Below are positions 1-9,900 of a DNA stretch of 48,058 nt, piece after piece (position 1 is the stretch's first letter; every line of letters starts with the position of its first letter). The DNA lies in IMG/VR virus record IMGVR_UViG_3300029319_000088, positions 1,376 through 49,433 of that record; one strand, given 5' to 3'. Below the pieces are notes generated by a model. The model saw only the letters and a program-made list of their open reading frames with translations, made no database searches and was not told the DNA's origin. The DNA is from a virus. Made by a program: the position numbers and the translations under genes.

Positions 1-246
1 CAGGGTGCAAGTTTAAATGACCATGTAGAAATGATTGTTTACGATGTGTTCTCCGTAAACCAAACCTACACTAAAACTGAATCAGATGACAGATATCCAT
101 TCTTAGGCAACAACAGTATTATCAGAACAAATGGACAGACTATAAGTGCAGACATAACAATCAGTTCTAGCACCAACGGATTATCAGCAGGACCTATAAC
201 ACAATCAGCGACAGTTACTGTTAATGGTTATTGGAGTATCGTATGA
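1..246 (+). CDS. Tail fibre protein, C-terminal part (gene enters from left edge)
   Basis: The reading frame is open from base 1, so this is the end of a longer gene. The visible 81 residues include YTKTESDDRYP, a motif I know from repeats in phage tail fibres. The remainder is Ser/Thr/Asn-rich and ends in a beta-like stretch (TVTVNGYWSIV). The stop overlaps the next start as ATGA, and three fibre-like genes follow. Role by context: distal tail fibre or collar-type fibre. Confidence in 'fibre' is good; the exact class cannot be told from the fragment. Confidence 0.7.
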   Translation, partial: QGASLNDHVEMIVYDVFSVNQTYTKTESDDRYPFLGNNSIIRTNGQTISADITISSSTNGLSAGPITQSATVTVNGYWSIV

Positions 247-665
247 CAAGTCAATTAAATGTAGATACCATTGTAGATAAAGCAGGGTCAGGTGGCACGA
301 ATATAAAAGTTAAAGGTTCTAACTCTACTTATGTAGATGGTACAACCACACAGAATTTAACACAAGGCATAGTTAAAACTTGGTGGAGGTATGACATAAG
401 TGATAATACTTTTAACGATTCTTTTAATTGTGCAAGTAGTACAGATGATGGCACAGGTTTATACACAATAACTATGACTAATGCTTTTAATAGTGCAGGC
501 GAAATTGTGGGTGCAGGAGTAGGTCTAACAAGTAATGGAGGAATTAGATGTCCTGCTATAGTTAGTTATGGAACTACATCCATACAAAATACGATTGCAT
601 ATCAAAATGGTGGGGGAACAGACGCTAATGACCAAGCCATACATCTTTGTGGGAGTTTAGCATAA
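243..665 (+). CDS. Small tail-fibre-like protein, paralog 1 of 3
   Basis: 140 residues starting MTSQLNVDTIVDKAG. The ATG at 243 overlaps the previous stop (ATGA) and aligns with the starts of the next two genes, so I prefer it to the ATG at 231. Layout shared with the two following genes: N-terminal 'L-x-VDTI' segment, a middle 'QGIVKTWWRY' segment, then D-x-F-N-C-ASSTDDGTGLYT and a C-terminus ending in SLA. The 'S-x-TD-x-TG-x-Y' core is common in marine phage fibre proteins. Probably a modular receptor-binding or fibre-tip component. Confidence 0.72.
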   Translation: MTSQLNVDTIVDKAGSGGTNIKVKGSNSTYVDGTTTQNLTQGIVKTWWRYDISDNTFNDSFNCASSTDDGTGLYTITMTNAFNSAGEIVGAGVGLTSNGGIRCPAIVSYGTTSIQNTIAYQNGGGTDANDQAIHLCGSLA

Positions 666-1072
666 TGGCTAGTGAACTTAAAGTAGATAAATTTACAGGT
701 GTAACCACAGCAGGTTCTATTGATGTTACAGGTGAAGGCAATAGTACAACAACTAATTTGCAACAAGGGTTGGCTAAATCTTTTTGTAAATTTGGAGTTG
801 ATGCAGTTGCAGATGATAGCTTAAATATTTCCTCAACAACTGATGTTGCCACAGGTAAATGGAGATTTGTAAAAAGTAATGCAATGGGTTCAACGGATTA
901 CATGGTAGTTGTTGCTAGTGGTCATTCAATAAGTGCATTTGCTACAGGATTTGATACTGGAGCAGTTGAAAGTACAACAGACCACATCCAAGCTAAATAT
1001 GATAGTGATTTTCAAGATTTTCATAGTGGTACTGGTTATGGTATGCACGTTATTCATGGAGATTTAGCATAA
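665..1072 (+). CDS. Small tail-fibre-like protein, paralog 2 of 3
   Basis: 135 residues from MASELKVDKFTG. The start is fixed by the TAATG junction with the upstream gene. It shares the N-terminal 'MAS-x-LKVD' segment, 'LQQGLAKSFCKFG', 'DDSLNISSTTDVATGKW' and the terminal IHGDLA with paralog 3. Divergence is highest in the middle, as expected for proteins that contact variable host surfaces. No enzymatic motif is visible. Confidence 0.72.
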   Translation: MASELKVDKFTGVTTAGSIDVTGEGNSTTTNLQQGLAKSFCKFGVDAVADDSLNISSTTDVATGKWRFVKSNAMGSTDYMVVVASGHSISAFATGFDTGAVESTTDHIQAKYDSDFQDFHSGTGYGMHVIHGDLA

Positions 1073-1437
1073 TGGCTAGTATATTAAGAGTAAACACAAT
1101 AACAGATGCAAGTAGTAATAATAGTGTTGCTACGAGTGTCCTTTTCAATGGTAGTGCTAAAGCATGGAATAACGTAACGCAAGGAACTTCTGCAATACAA
1201 GATAGTTACAACATATCAAGCATATCGGATGATGCAACTGGTGAGTACACACAAAATTACTCTAATAATATGACCAATGCTCTATATGCTATAAGTGGCA
1301 CAGCTCAAAATGCTGGTTGTATTACAACAATAACTGTTGGTTCATCTTCAACAAAATTAAGAACTATATTAACAAGCTCAGCAGGTGCTAATGACTATGA
1401 TGATGCTTGTAATGCAATTCACGGAGACTTAGCATGA
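1072..1437 (+). CDS. Small tail-fibre-like protein, paralog 3 of 3
   Basis: 121 residues from MASILRVNTITD, again joined to the upstream gene by TAATG. It has 'NVTQGTSAIQDSYNISSISDDATGEYT' style core and ends IHGDLA like paralog 2. It is shorter than the others. The gene overlaps the following fibre gene by 4 bases, so the block is one translational unit. Confidence 0.72.
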   Translation: MASILRVNTITDASSNNSVATSVLFNGSAKAWNNVTQGTSAIQDSYNISSISDDATGEYTQNYSNNMTNALYAISGTAQNAGCITTITVGSSSTKLRTILTSSAGANDYDDACNAIHGDLA

Positions 1438-2534
1438 GTAAAGCAGCAGAATTAGCAAAGATGGGTGAAGTCCTAACCAACGGACAGATTGGTGGGCGAA
1501 GAAATCTTATCATTAATGGTGCTATGCAAGTAGCACAGAGAGCAACAAGTGCAACAGGATTAGGTGCATCATCTTCTTATCCAACTTTGGATAGATTTAA
1601 ACTTGTTAATGACTCATCAAATAGTGGCAGATTAACAATGACACAAGACAGTTCAGGACCAAATGGATTTGCAAATAGTTTAAAACTTGATTGCACTACA
1701 GCAGATACGTCTATTGGTTCTGCTGAAGTAACAATATTAAGGTATTCTTTTGAAGGACAAGACGTACAACAATTTAAAAAAGGCACATCAGATGCTGAAA
1801 AAGTTACAGTTTCTTTTTTTGTCAAAGGTAATGCAAGTGCTACTTATACTTGTGAACTTCAAGATAATACTAATGGCAGGACTATTGCTCAAGAATTTTC
1901 TGTAACAACTAGTTTTACAAGAGTTATTTTAACATTTAATGCAGATACAACAGGCACTATAACAGATGATAATGCTGAGAGATTTAGGTTTCATATTTTT
2001 TTACACGGTGGTTCAAATTACACTGGGGGTACATTTGTTTCAAATACTTGGGCATCTACCACAACAAATCAAAGAATAGGAGATAATCAAACATCTTTCT
2101 TTGACAGCACAGACAGAACATTTTTCATAACTGGCATACAAATGGAAGTAGGCTCACAAGCCACACCATTTGAGCATAGGTCATTTGGTGAGGAACTTTT
2201 GTTATGTCAAAGATATTTTGAAATGCTAGGAAGAAATCCTGACAGTGATACTTTTTCTTTTGCAAATATGCCTACAAAAATAGCTCAACAAGGTTCATAT
2301 GTACAAGGTCATGGTTATAGAGTTTTAAAAAGGGCAGTTCCAACTGTAGTCATATTTAGCAGAAATGGAACATCTGGAAAGGTCTCAGTCTTTGCTACTG
2401 GAAGTGATGCTTCTAATAATTGGTCAATTAATTCTGGAGGATATGTTGGTTTTCATGCAGCAGTAAGAGATACTGGCACTCACACACAAGGTGATGGATT
2501 TGAATATGGTTTTACAGCAGATGCAGAATTTTAG
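1434..2534 (+). CDS. Tail fibre / receptor-binding protein with RNLIINGAMQVAQR module
   Basis: 366 residues. After a short N-terminal helix (SKAAELAKMGEVLTNGQIGG) comes RNLIINGAMQVAQRATS, a module I recall from many phage tail proteins. A beta-rich domain resembling carbohydrate-binding folds follows (roughly residues 40-230). Then comes GIQMEVGSQATPFEHRSFGEEL and LCQRYFE near 235-265, which typically follow it in phage fibres. The last 100 residues are variable. Likely binds host surface glycan. It ends the fibre block and overlaps the gene before it by 4 bases. Confidence 0.8.
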   Translation: MSKAAELAKMGEVLTNGQIGGRRNLIINGAMQVAQRATSATGLGASSSYPTLDRFKLVNDSSNSGRLTMTQDSSGPNGFANSLKLDCTTADTSIGSAEVTILRYSFEGQDVQQFKKGTSDAEKVTVSFFVKGNASATYTCELQDNTNGRTIAQEFSVTTSFTRVILTFNADTTGTITDDNAERFRFHIFLHGGSNYTGGTFVSNTWASTTTNQRIGDNQTSFFDSTDRTFFITGIQMEVGSQATPFEHRSFGEELLLCQRYFEMLGRNPDSDTFSFANMPTKIAQQGSYVQGHGYRVLKRAVPTVVIFSRNGTSGKVSVFATGSDASNNWSINSGGYVGFHAAVRDTGTHTQGDGFEYGFTADAEF

Positions 2535-2542
2535 AGGTTAGT

Positions 2543-2713
2543 ATGGTAATAAAAAATGCAAAATATATAAAATTTAACGGAAAGAATAGTGTCATAGTAG
2601 CAACTATAGATGGAGTTTATTCATCTGTGCCATTAGACCCTGCCAATAGACACTACGCAGAAATACAAAAACAAGTCAAAGCAGGCACACTAACCATCAA
2701 GGATGCTGAGTAA
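2543..2713 (+). CDS. Small hypothetical protein
   Basis: 56 residues, MVIKNAKYIKFNGKNSVIVA..., ending KAGTLTIKDAE. Preceded by an SD-like AGAGGT 5 bases upstream of ATG. The pattern 'IKNAKYI...G...VIVATIDG...VPLDP.NRHY-x-EI-x-KQVKAGTLTI' is familiar to me as a short tail-associated protein in marine phages, but I cannot name a family. Located between the fibre and a small membrane protein. Confidence 0.65.
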   Translation: MVIKNAKYIKFNGKNSVIVATIDGVYSSVPLDPANRHYAEIQKQVKAGTLTIKDAE

Positions 2714-2715
2714 AC

Positions 2716-2949
2716 ATGGAAATAGATGCAATGTTATTTTGGAACATCATCTTAACTATGGTCGTTGTACCATTCGGTTGGGCATTCAACAAGATGTTTG
2801 GCGAAGTAAAAAGATTACAGATATTATTAAATAAGACACGAGAAGAGTATGCACGTAAAGATGATGTCAAAGAAGATATGCATGACATCATGGATGCAAT
2901 GAAAAGATTAGAAGATAAGTTAGATAAGATATTAATTGGAGCTAAATAG
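2716..2949 (+). CDS. Small membrane-anchored coiled-coil protein
   Basis: 77 residues: one N-terminal transmembrane helix (about residues 6-26, LFWNIILTMVVVPFGWAFNK) followed by a charged coiled coil (EVKRLQILLNK...MKRLEDKLDKILIG). Single-TM plus coiled-coil proteins of this size occur in lysis modules as spanin- or holin-like proteins and in tail-fibre assembly blocks. The role here is not resolved. Starts two bases after the preceding stop; its TAG overlaps the next gene's GTG (TAGTG). Confidence 0.7.
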   Translation: MEIDAMLFWNIILTMVVVPFGWAFNKMFGEVKRLQILLNKTREEYARKDDVKEDMHDIMDAMKRLEDKLDKILIGAK

Positions 2950-4844
2950 TGGCAATATTTACAGGTTTTAAACCAAATGCTATGCAGAAGATAGCTAATC
3001 AGTTAGGATACAAAGGTTCTATGGAGCAGTTTGATAACTTCTTAGAACAGAATCCTGAAAAGAAAAGACAGATGGTTGTCTACGAAGAAGCTGCAAAACA
3101 AATGGCTCGTGGTGGTGTTGTTAAGATGCAAGAGGGTGGAACAACGTCAAATGAGTCTTCTACAACACCTACAATAGGAGGTGTAACTGCAGATAGGATG
3201 CAACAACCTGCTTTAACTCCTGGTCAAACAGTTGTTCCTATGGGAACTCAAATATCTCAAGAACAAATAATAGACCCTGCATTAGGTGCAGTAACAGGCA
3301 CTGTTGCAGTTCCAACTACTATGGCAACAACAACAGGTGTTCAAGGTGTTGATAAAACACCTGCTAATATAATGACTCCTGAACAGGCATCTGATTCTAT
3401 TGAGACTGCTCTAAGTGCTACACAAGCTGCTCAAACAACCCCCGAAGACCCACGTGCTCAGATTAATGCCGCTCAAGCGACTGCATCAAGTGTAGGTGAC
3501 TTGTCTGCTGCTCAAGGAAGTGCAACTTTAATAAATAATCCTGTACAAAGACAGATACAACAGGGAGAGTTAATAACTGAAGTTGCCAATGCAGAGAGAG
3601 CTAAAACTTTTACTGAACAAGTAGAAGCAGCTACTGCAACACCCACAGACAAAGCATCTGTAGCAGGTCAACTTGCTTTATTAACCTCTAATTTTGATGC
3701 AACTAATCCACCTTCATGGGCAGCAGGTGCAATTAGAGGTGTACAAGCAGTAATGCAACAAAGAGGTTTAGGTGCTTCTAGTATTGCAGGACAGGCTCTT
3801 GTACAGGCAGCGATGGAATCTGCTTTACCTATAGCACAAGCTGACGCAAGTATACAAGCACAGTTTGAAACTCAAAACTTATCTAATAGACAACAAAGAG
3901 CAATGTTAGCTGCTCAACAGAGAGCACAGTTTATAGGTCAAGAGTTTGATCAAGCATTTCAATCAAGAGTACAAAATGCTTCTAAAATTGGAGATATAGC
4001 TAATTTAAATTTTAGTGCAGAACAACAAGTGGCACTAGAAAATAGTAGATTAGCTAACACTATGAATTTAACTAATTTAAGTAACAGACAAGCCTTGGTT
4101 GTAGCAGAGGCTTCTGCATTGGCTAATATGGATTTAAGTAATCTTAATAATAGACAACAAGCTGCAGTACAAAATGCTCAGTCTTTTTTACAAAGAGATA
4201 TGGCTAATCTTTCTAATTTACAACAAGTCAATGTGTTAAAAGCACAACAAAGAGTGCAGTCTCTTTTGACTGATCAAGCTGCAGTAAATGCAGCAAGACA
4301 ATTTAATGCTACTTCACAGAATCAGGTAGATCAATTTTTTGCTAACCTGGCTACTCAAATAGGTCAGTATAATGCGACACAAGCTAATGCTCAAGCACAG
4401 TTTAATGCAGGTCAAGCTAATACTGTAGAGAGATTTAATGGAGAACTTAACAATCAGAGAGATCAATTTAATGCACAAAATCAACTTGTTATAGCACAAA
4501 ACAATGCACAGTGGAGAAGACAGGTAGCTACTGCAGATACCACTGCAGTTAATAGAGCAAACGAATTAAATGCTAATTCTTTATTAGATATATCTAAAGA
4601 AGCATATGATAATTTATGGCAGTATTACGCAGACACTATGGAGTGGGCATGGACTAGTGCAGAAGGAGAATTAGATAGAATTAACAAATTAGCAACTGCA
4701 AATATACAAGCTGATGCTATGCAAAAATCAGTTGAAATGGAGGCAGATGCAAAAGCTGCATCAGGACTTGGTAGCTTAATAGGCTCTGTGTTAGGAGCAG
4801 GAGCTAACAGTGTAGCAGGGAGATTATTTTTACCTGGGAGTTAA
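2949..4844 (+). CDS. Probable internal virion / tail structural protein, Gln/Ala/Asn-rich, with RGG motif
   Basis: 631 residues from a GTG start (TAGTG junction). The N-terminus has an L-G-Y-K-G...F-L-E-Q-N-P-E segment, then MARGGVVKMQEGG at residues 52-64, a motif that recurs in other proteins of this phage. Residues 65-240 are low-complexity Thr/Ala/Gln. Residues 280-470 carry repeats of the type 'L-[SN]-N-R-Q-Q' spaced about 22-30 residues, predicted long helices. The C-terminus has WRRQVATADTTAVNRANELNA..LWQYYADTMEWAW and a Gly/Ala-rich end. No enzymatic motif. By size, position and composition it may take the place of a T7 gp14/gp15-type ejection protein; that is inference. Confidence 0.7.
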   Translation: MAIFTGFKPNAMQKIANQLGYKGSMEQFDNFLEQNPEKKRQMVVYEEAAKQMARGGVVKMQEGGTTSNESSTTPTIGGVTADRMQQPALTPGQTVVPMGTQISQEQIIDPALGAVTGTVAVPTTMATTTGVQGVDKTPANIMTPEQASDSIETALSATQAAQTTPEDPRAQINAAQATASSVGDLSAAQGSATLINNPVQRQIQQGELITEVANAERAKTFTEQVEAATATPTDKASVAGQLALLTSNFDATNPPSWAAGAIRGVQAVMQQRGLGASSIAGQALVQAAMESALPIAQADASIQAQFETQNLSNRQQRAMLAAQQRAQFIGQEFDQAFQSRVQNASKIGDIANLNFSAEQQVALENSRLANTMNLTNLSNRQALVVAEASALANMDLSNLNNRQQAAVQNAQSFLQRDMANLSNLQQVNVLKAQQRVQSLLTDQAAVNAARQFNATSQNQVDQFFANLATQIGQYNATQANAQAQFNAGQANTVERFNGELNNQRDQFNAQNQLVIAQNNAQWRRQVATADTTAVNRANELNANSLLDISKEAYDNLWQYYADTMEWAWTSAEGELDRINKLATANIQADAMQKSVEMEADAKAASGLGSLIGSVLGAGANSVAGRLFLPGS

Positions 4845-4850
4845 TAGACT

Positions 4851-5081
4851 ATGAAAACAGCAATAGAATCAAATAGAAAATCTTGGTTTACGTTAGACAA
4901 TAGAATTAAAAATTCTCAAAACAATAAACCTATAAAAGAAACAACAAAATCAAGTCTTTTGAAAAGACCTAGTAGTATGATGGAAGATAGTGAATTAGAT
5001 GCTAGTGCTAAATATATGCTATCTATAAGAAATGCATTCCAAAGAAACATGAGTGTAGGAAAAGAAACAAATGACAGTTAA
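4851..5081 (+). CDS. Hypothetical protein in structural block
   Basis: 76 residues, basic N-terminal half (MKTAIESNRKSWFTLDNRIKN), Ser-rich middle and helical C-terminal part (LDASAKYMLSIRNAFQRNM). Seven bases after the previous stop and overlapping the next gene by 11 bases. No family recognised. Likely a minor virion or assembly protein by context. Confidence 0.6.
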   Translation: MKTAIESNRKSWFTLDNRIKNSQNNKPIKETTKSSLLKRPSSMMEDSELDASAKYMLSIRNAFQRNMSVGKETNDS

Positions 5082-5631
5082 ACTTGAACCAGAATTAGAT
5101 TTACCTATTCCAGGTATGGCATTAACACATGAGTTAGGAGCTAGACCTTGGCAAAGTCCACCTCAATATGCAACAGTTGAAGATGCTTTAGATTTCTATT
5201 TATCTAGAATAGGTGATGATAGACTTATGTATAATGTCTTATCTGTAGTAGAAAATGGAGTGGCTATTCCTACTATAGCAGAAACATTGACTTTAGCAGG
5301 GGTTATGGAAGGTAAGCATACTATTGATACTGCAGTATTAGCAAATCCTGTGATAACAGAGTTTATAAAAGGTTTAGCAGACACTGCAGGTGTTGAATAT
5401 ACTATGGATGCTCAGAAAAGTTATATAGATATGGACATCACAGAGAATGATTTAAATATAGCAGAAGAAGAACTACGTAAAGAACAAATGTTAGATGCAA
5501 AAACAGTAGATGATTTAAAATATGATTTAATAACAGAAATAGATGATATTGAAGAAGACCTAACTAAAAAAGGTTTAATGGCTAGAAGAGAGCCACTAGT
5601 AGATAATATGAAAGAAAAAGAGGTAGAGTAA
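5071..5631 (+). CDS. Conserved virion-associated protein (IPGMALTHELGARPWQSPPQY type)
   Basis: 186 residues. The N-terminal segment P-I-P-G-M-A-L-T-H-E-L-G-x-R-P-W-Q-x-P-P-Q is one I recall from marine phage proteins near internal virion genes. The middle is helical (DALDFYLSRIGDDRLMYNVL...) and the C-terminus (residues 120-186) strongly acidic and coiled-coil. No catalytic motif is visible. The TAATG junction couples it to the next gene. Confidence 0.65.
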   Translation: MTVKLEPELDLPIPGMALTHELGARPWQSPPQYATVEDALDFYLSRIGDDRLMYNVLSVVENGVAIPTIAETLTLAGVMEGKHTIDTAVLANPVITEFIKGLADTAGVEYTMDAQKSYIDMDITENDLNIAEEELRKEQMLDAKTVDDLKYDLITEIDDIEEDLTKKGLMARREPLVDNMKEKEVE

Positions 5632-6965
5632 TGTCAATTTTTGGAAGTTTAGGTTTCGGTAGAGGACTTGCTATAGCAGGGGGAACTGCAGCAGTAAAAA
5701 TAGATAGACTAGAAAAAGACAGACAAGATAAAGTATCTGCTAGACTTGAAAAGTATATAGATGATGTTGTTCCTAAAGCTAATGATTACAAAACAAAAGC
5801 AGTTTCTTATAGAAGAAAAATGAAAGAGGCACTAAATCAAGTTATTAATACATATTTTCAAGATACAGAACTTAGTAAATCTCAAAAGATTGCAGGAGCA
5901 AAGGCTTTGTTAGCCGACCATGGATATAAAATGGAAAATATAGAAAAAGCATTTTTTGATAAAGCTAATGTGGCTAAATTTGTGTATGATAATAAACCTG
6001 CAAATCAAAGAACAACACCATTTTCGTACTCTACTACTGATTTTGTTAACGATAATCTTAGAAATTTAGGACAATTAAAAACAGATGTAACAATAGATGA
6101 TGTAACTAGAAATTTTGCTAGAGTTAAATTTGGAGATTACACTAAAACTCCTGATGGATTTATAAATGCTATGAAAATATACGATGGATCAAACATATTC
6201 CATAATGCATATGATCCTGGATTTTTAAAAACAACGATAGAACAATCTGTACCTGATTTAAGTGAATACTCAGGACCTATGACTGAGTTACCACAAGTAG
6301 AAAGGGTAAGTAAAAAAGATTCTTTTGCTGCTTTAAAAGAGTATAAAGATTTTAAAGTTGGTCTTAAAGCTAATGAAGTCCAAATTAAAAAGAACTTAGA
6401 TGCTATAAATCAAAATGCACTTAAAAAGTTTGATAAGTTTACACCTGCGTATTGGGATAAAGCATATAAAGATCAAACAACTGTAAGAGCAACTGAAATA
6501 GGATTTGATAGGGAAAGCATATCTTTTACAGATCAGGGAGTAGCATTTGTAACTGCTCCTCAAGGATCAGCCCAAAGAAAGAATTTTAATATAAACGTAG
6601 CGACACTTAATAACCTAACTTTTTCTGACATGGTTGCCCAAGGCAGTGCTATAAATGGTATGTTTGAACATGCACCTTTTATAGGTTTAATTAATAAGTT
6701 AGGTAAAAATGTTAAATACTATGATAAAGAGACTGACAGTTATTCAAATTCTTTAAGACTTCCTGTCACCACAGTAAATGGACAAACTCAAACTGATACA
6801 TCTAAATTACTTATAGGTGGTATATATGATGTTGGTGGTCAAAGAATGGTTTATTATAAAGAACGTAATCCTGTAAAAGAAGATGGTAAACTAACATTTA
6901 ACAATAGATTTTACGTCTTACCTGATACTAGTGATGTAGGAATTAAAAATACTGGCATAAATTAA
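5631..6965 (+). CDS. Probable internal virion protein
   Basis: 444 residues. A glycine-rich, membrane-seeking N-terminus (SIFGSLGFGRGLAIAGGTAAV) is followed by a long basic coiled coil (about 25-120), then mixed alpha/beta sequence with no recognised motif. It lies between the acidic 186-residue protein and the 1296-residue protein. T7-like phages encode their ejected core proteins in this position. Function is therefore inferred from place only. Confidence 0.65.
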   Translation: MSIFGSLGFGRGLAIAGGTAAVKIDRLEKDRQDKVSARLEKYIDDVVPKANDYKTKAVSYRRKMKEALNQVINTYFQDTELSKSQKIAGAKALLADHGYKMENIEKAFFDKANVAKFVYDNKPANQRTTPFSYSTTDFVNDNLRNLGQLKTDVTIDDVTRNFARVKFGDYTKTPDGFINAMKIYDGSNIFHNAYDPGFLKTTIEQSVPDLSEYSGPMTELPQVERVSKKDSFAALKEYKDFKVGLKANEVQIKKNLDAINQNALKKFDKFTPAYWDKAYKDQTTVRATEIGFDRESISFTDQGVAFVTAPQGSAQRKNFNINVATLNNLTFSDMVAQGSAINGMFEHAPFIGLINKLGKNVKYYDKETDSYSNSLRLPVTTVNGQTQTDTSKLLIGGIYDVGGQRMVYYKERNPVKEDGKLTFNNRFYVLPDTSDVGIKNTGIN

Positions 6966-6983
6966 TAAAAAAAGAGATTTTCT

Positions 6984-9900
6984 ATGAGTAGTTTATCACT
7001 AGATGATGTAAACGCATATTTAAATAAAGAAAACGAAAAAGACGTAGATGATGATAATGCTATTATCAAAAAAAATATAACTTCAAAAAAATCTAATTAT
7101 TTAGACATTAAAGATGTTAATGCATCTTTGTCTGATACCACCACAACAAAACAAACATCAAGCAATTCTATAAGTCTTGATGATGTCAATAAAGCTATAA
7201 GAAATAATCAAACAAGTGTAGAAACTGAAAATATAGATGATGGCATAATTCTTCCAAAACCAAAACCTAAATTTACCCAAGATCAACTAATAGCACAGTA
7301 TTCAGAATCACATCCTGCATATTTTAAAGATGGTGTTCTTATTGATCAAGAAGGTGCTGAGAAAGCAGGGATATTAGAAGTCATTAGGTCTCAAACTGAT
7401 GAAAATTCACAAATAAATATGCCATTACCTGTGGAATTACATACTATTCGTTACAGAGATAAAGATGAGTTAGAAAAATATAAAGCATCTCAATACAGAT
7501 TAAATATGCCTTTACGATATAAAGGATATGTTCCTGTTGAAAAGCAAACAGAGATGATGCTAAAGCAAGATTTAACAAATAGACCTTTCATGAAAAAATA
7601 CATAGATGTTTTTGGTGAATCTGGACTTAATCTTTTAGGTCATTTAACTAACACTTTTAAATTTGTTAGAGGTGCAGTAGCTGATGGTTATCAATATGTT
7701 CATGAGGCAATAGATGAGGTTACGGATGGAGGTGCTAGTAAGACAATAAAAATGTCTCCAAAAACGGCAGCTAAAAGATTTACAGGAGATTTAGGTGCAG
7801 TTTTAGAAGTGGCTGAAGCAGCTCCTTTTGTTAGATTGACTGCAGGTACTGTTAAAAGTTCTCAAGAACTAGTTGATCAAATAGTTAAAGAAGAATTAAA
7901 AAAGAAACGGGATGCAATAAATGTAGCAGTAAAAGCTGAAATAATTGAAAAAAGAAAATTTAACGTAAAAGGCATGAAGAATGCAACTCAAGAGGCTTCG
8001 CAGAAAGCAAAAAAGAAAGCCTCAAATTTAGCTAAGAAAAATTTAGCAATAAAAGAACAACTAATAAAAGAATTTGAAGTAAAGATAGGAGCTAGAAATC
8101 CAACCAATATAGATGAAATAGTAGATGAAAGTAAACTAATATCTAAAGTATCTGCAGGTAGAACTATATTAGACCCTGAAAAAGCTAGAAAAGTAGGAAC
8201 AAACGAAGCTAAAAAAATATATGATGACTCAATGAAATCTGAGGTAAACATATATACAGGAAAATCAGAAATGTCTGGTTTAGGAGAAGATTTAAAACTT
8301 CTAGGAATAGACGACAGTTCTGTTTTAACAAATCCTATAGTTGATGCAGATATGTTAGACCCTCTTGTTGCAGTCATTAGTGAATTAAAATCTAAAAATC
8401 CTGGTGCTTTTGGTAAAGGTAAAACATTAATAGATGATATATTTAAACTAACTGTTGAAAAGCAGTTACAAGCAAGTCCTGAGTTAGCAGATTTGTTAGC
8501 TAAATATGATCTGCCTTATGAAAAATTTATGTTAGCAGTTATAGGTTCAGGTTCTCAGGCAGGTAAAGTTTTACAAAAGTTTGCTCAAATGAAAAAGGCA
8601 ACCAAGCCAATGGAAAGAATGGAGCAACTTAAATTAAATAAAAAGTTAAATGACAAATCTTTAGGATGGAAATATTTTTTAAGAGCCGTGAACATAGGTA
8701 GAGGAGCAATGGTATCTCAAATTGCAACCATGATGAGAAACATAAGGTCTGCTCTTTATCGTGCTCCTATGGAGGGTTTAGGTGATGTGATGGATAATAC
8801 ATTATATCAAATGGGAGATATAGTATCAGGAAAAGGAAGTATATTAGGAGCAGCTTATAGAGGAGCTAATGAATTTTTTAGACCTACAAATTGGAAAAAT
8901 AGTTTTAGACATCTAAAATATATGTATGATGATGTAGGTTTTAAAAATGGAGATATAAAAGATTTTACAGATTGGATACTAGACAGACCTGAATTTTCAG
9001 ACGAATTTAATAGATTATTTAATACTTTGAATGAGATTCAAACGATGACAGGTAGAGGTCAAGCTACGTCAAGATTAGGTAAAGGCATAGATGCCCTTTT
9101 AAGTGCAGGAGAAGATTTAGTTGACTTTTTAAACATACCTAATAGATGGCAAGAACATATTATTAGAAGGTCTTATTTTACAAAAACGTTAGAAAATTTA
9201 GTAGAAAGAGAATATGGTTTAAACTTAATAGATGAATTAAAAAAAGGTAGATTAAAAGATTTTATGTCTAACTCATCTAAAGTTAAACCTGCAAATGCTA
9301 GAAACTTTGAAGAACTTATAACAGACTCTGTAGAAAATGCATTGAAAAATACATATGCTGCAAGACCTGAGTTTAAACCATTTGCAAAAATAAATAATTT
9401 TATTACTCGTTCAGGTCTAACTGTTGTAGTTGCATTCCCAAGATTTATGTTTTCATCTATGGAACTAATGGCTAAATACACAGGTGGAGCATTGTTTGTG
9501 CCTATGAGAAGAGCACTTGGACTCGTAGGAGGATTAGGAATGTCATCTAAAAGAGGTGTTAGAGATGTATTTTCTAAACTAGATGCTACAGATAGAGATT
9601 TAATAACTAAAAACTTAGTTGGGTTGGGTGCACTTTATGGTTTCATGGAATATGATAAGAGTAAGTATTCTCATCCTGATTATACAAAAATTAGAACAGG
9701 AGATGGAAAGGTATTAGATAGCACACCTGAATTTCCTATAAGACAGTTTAGACATATAGCAAGAATAGGTAATCAATTTTTAGATGGTTGGTCTCAAAAA
9801 AATGGAACAGCAACAGAAAAATGGGCAGCAGGTTGGGATAGACTATCTACTACAAATCTATTAAGTGCTAAAGAATTAGCAGAAACATTTTTAGGTGCTA

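Noticed and set aside
7988-8377. 129-residue minus-strand ORF within the 1296-residue gene
   Set aside because: Antisense shadow in an AT-rich Lys/Ser coding region; Ser/Phe-rich product, no SD or family pattern, all neighbours on plus.
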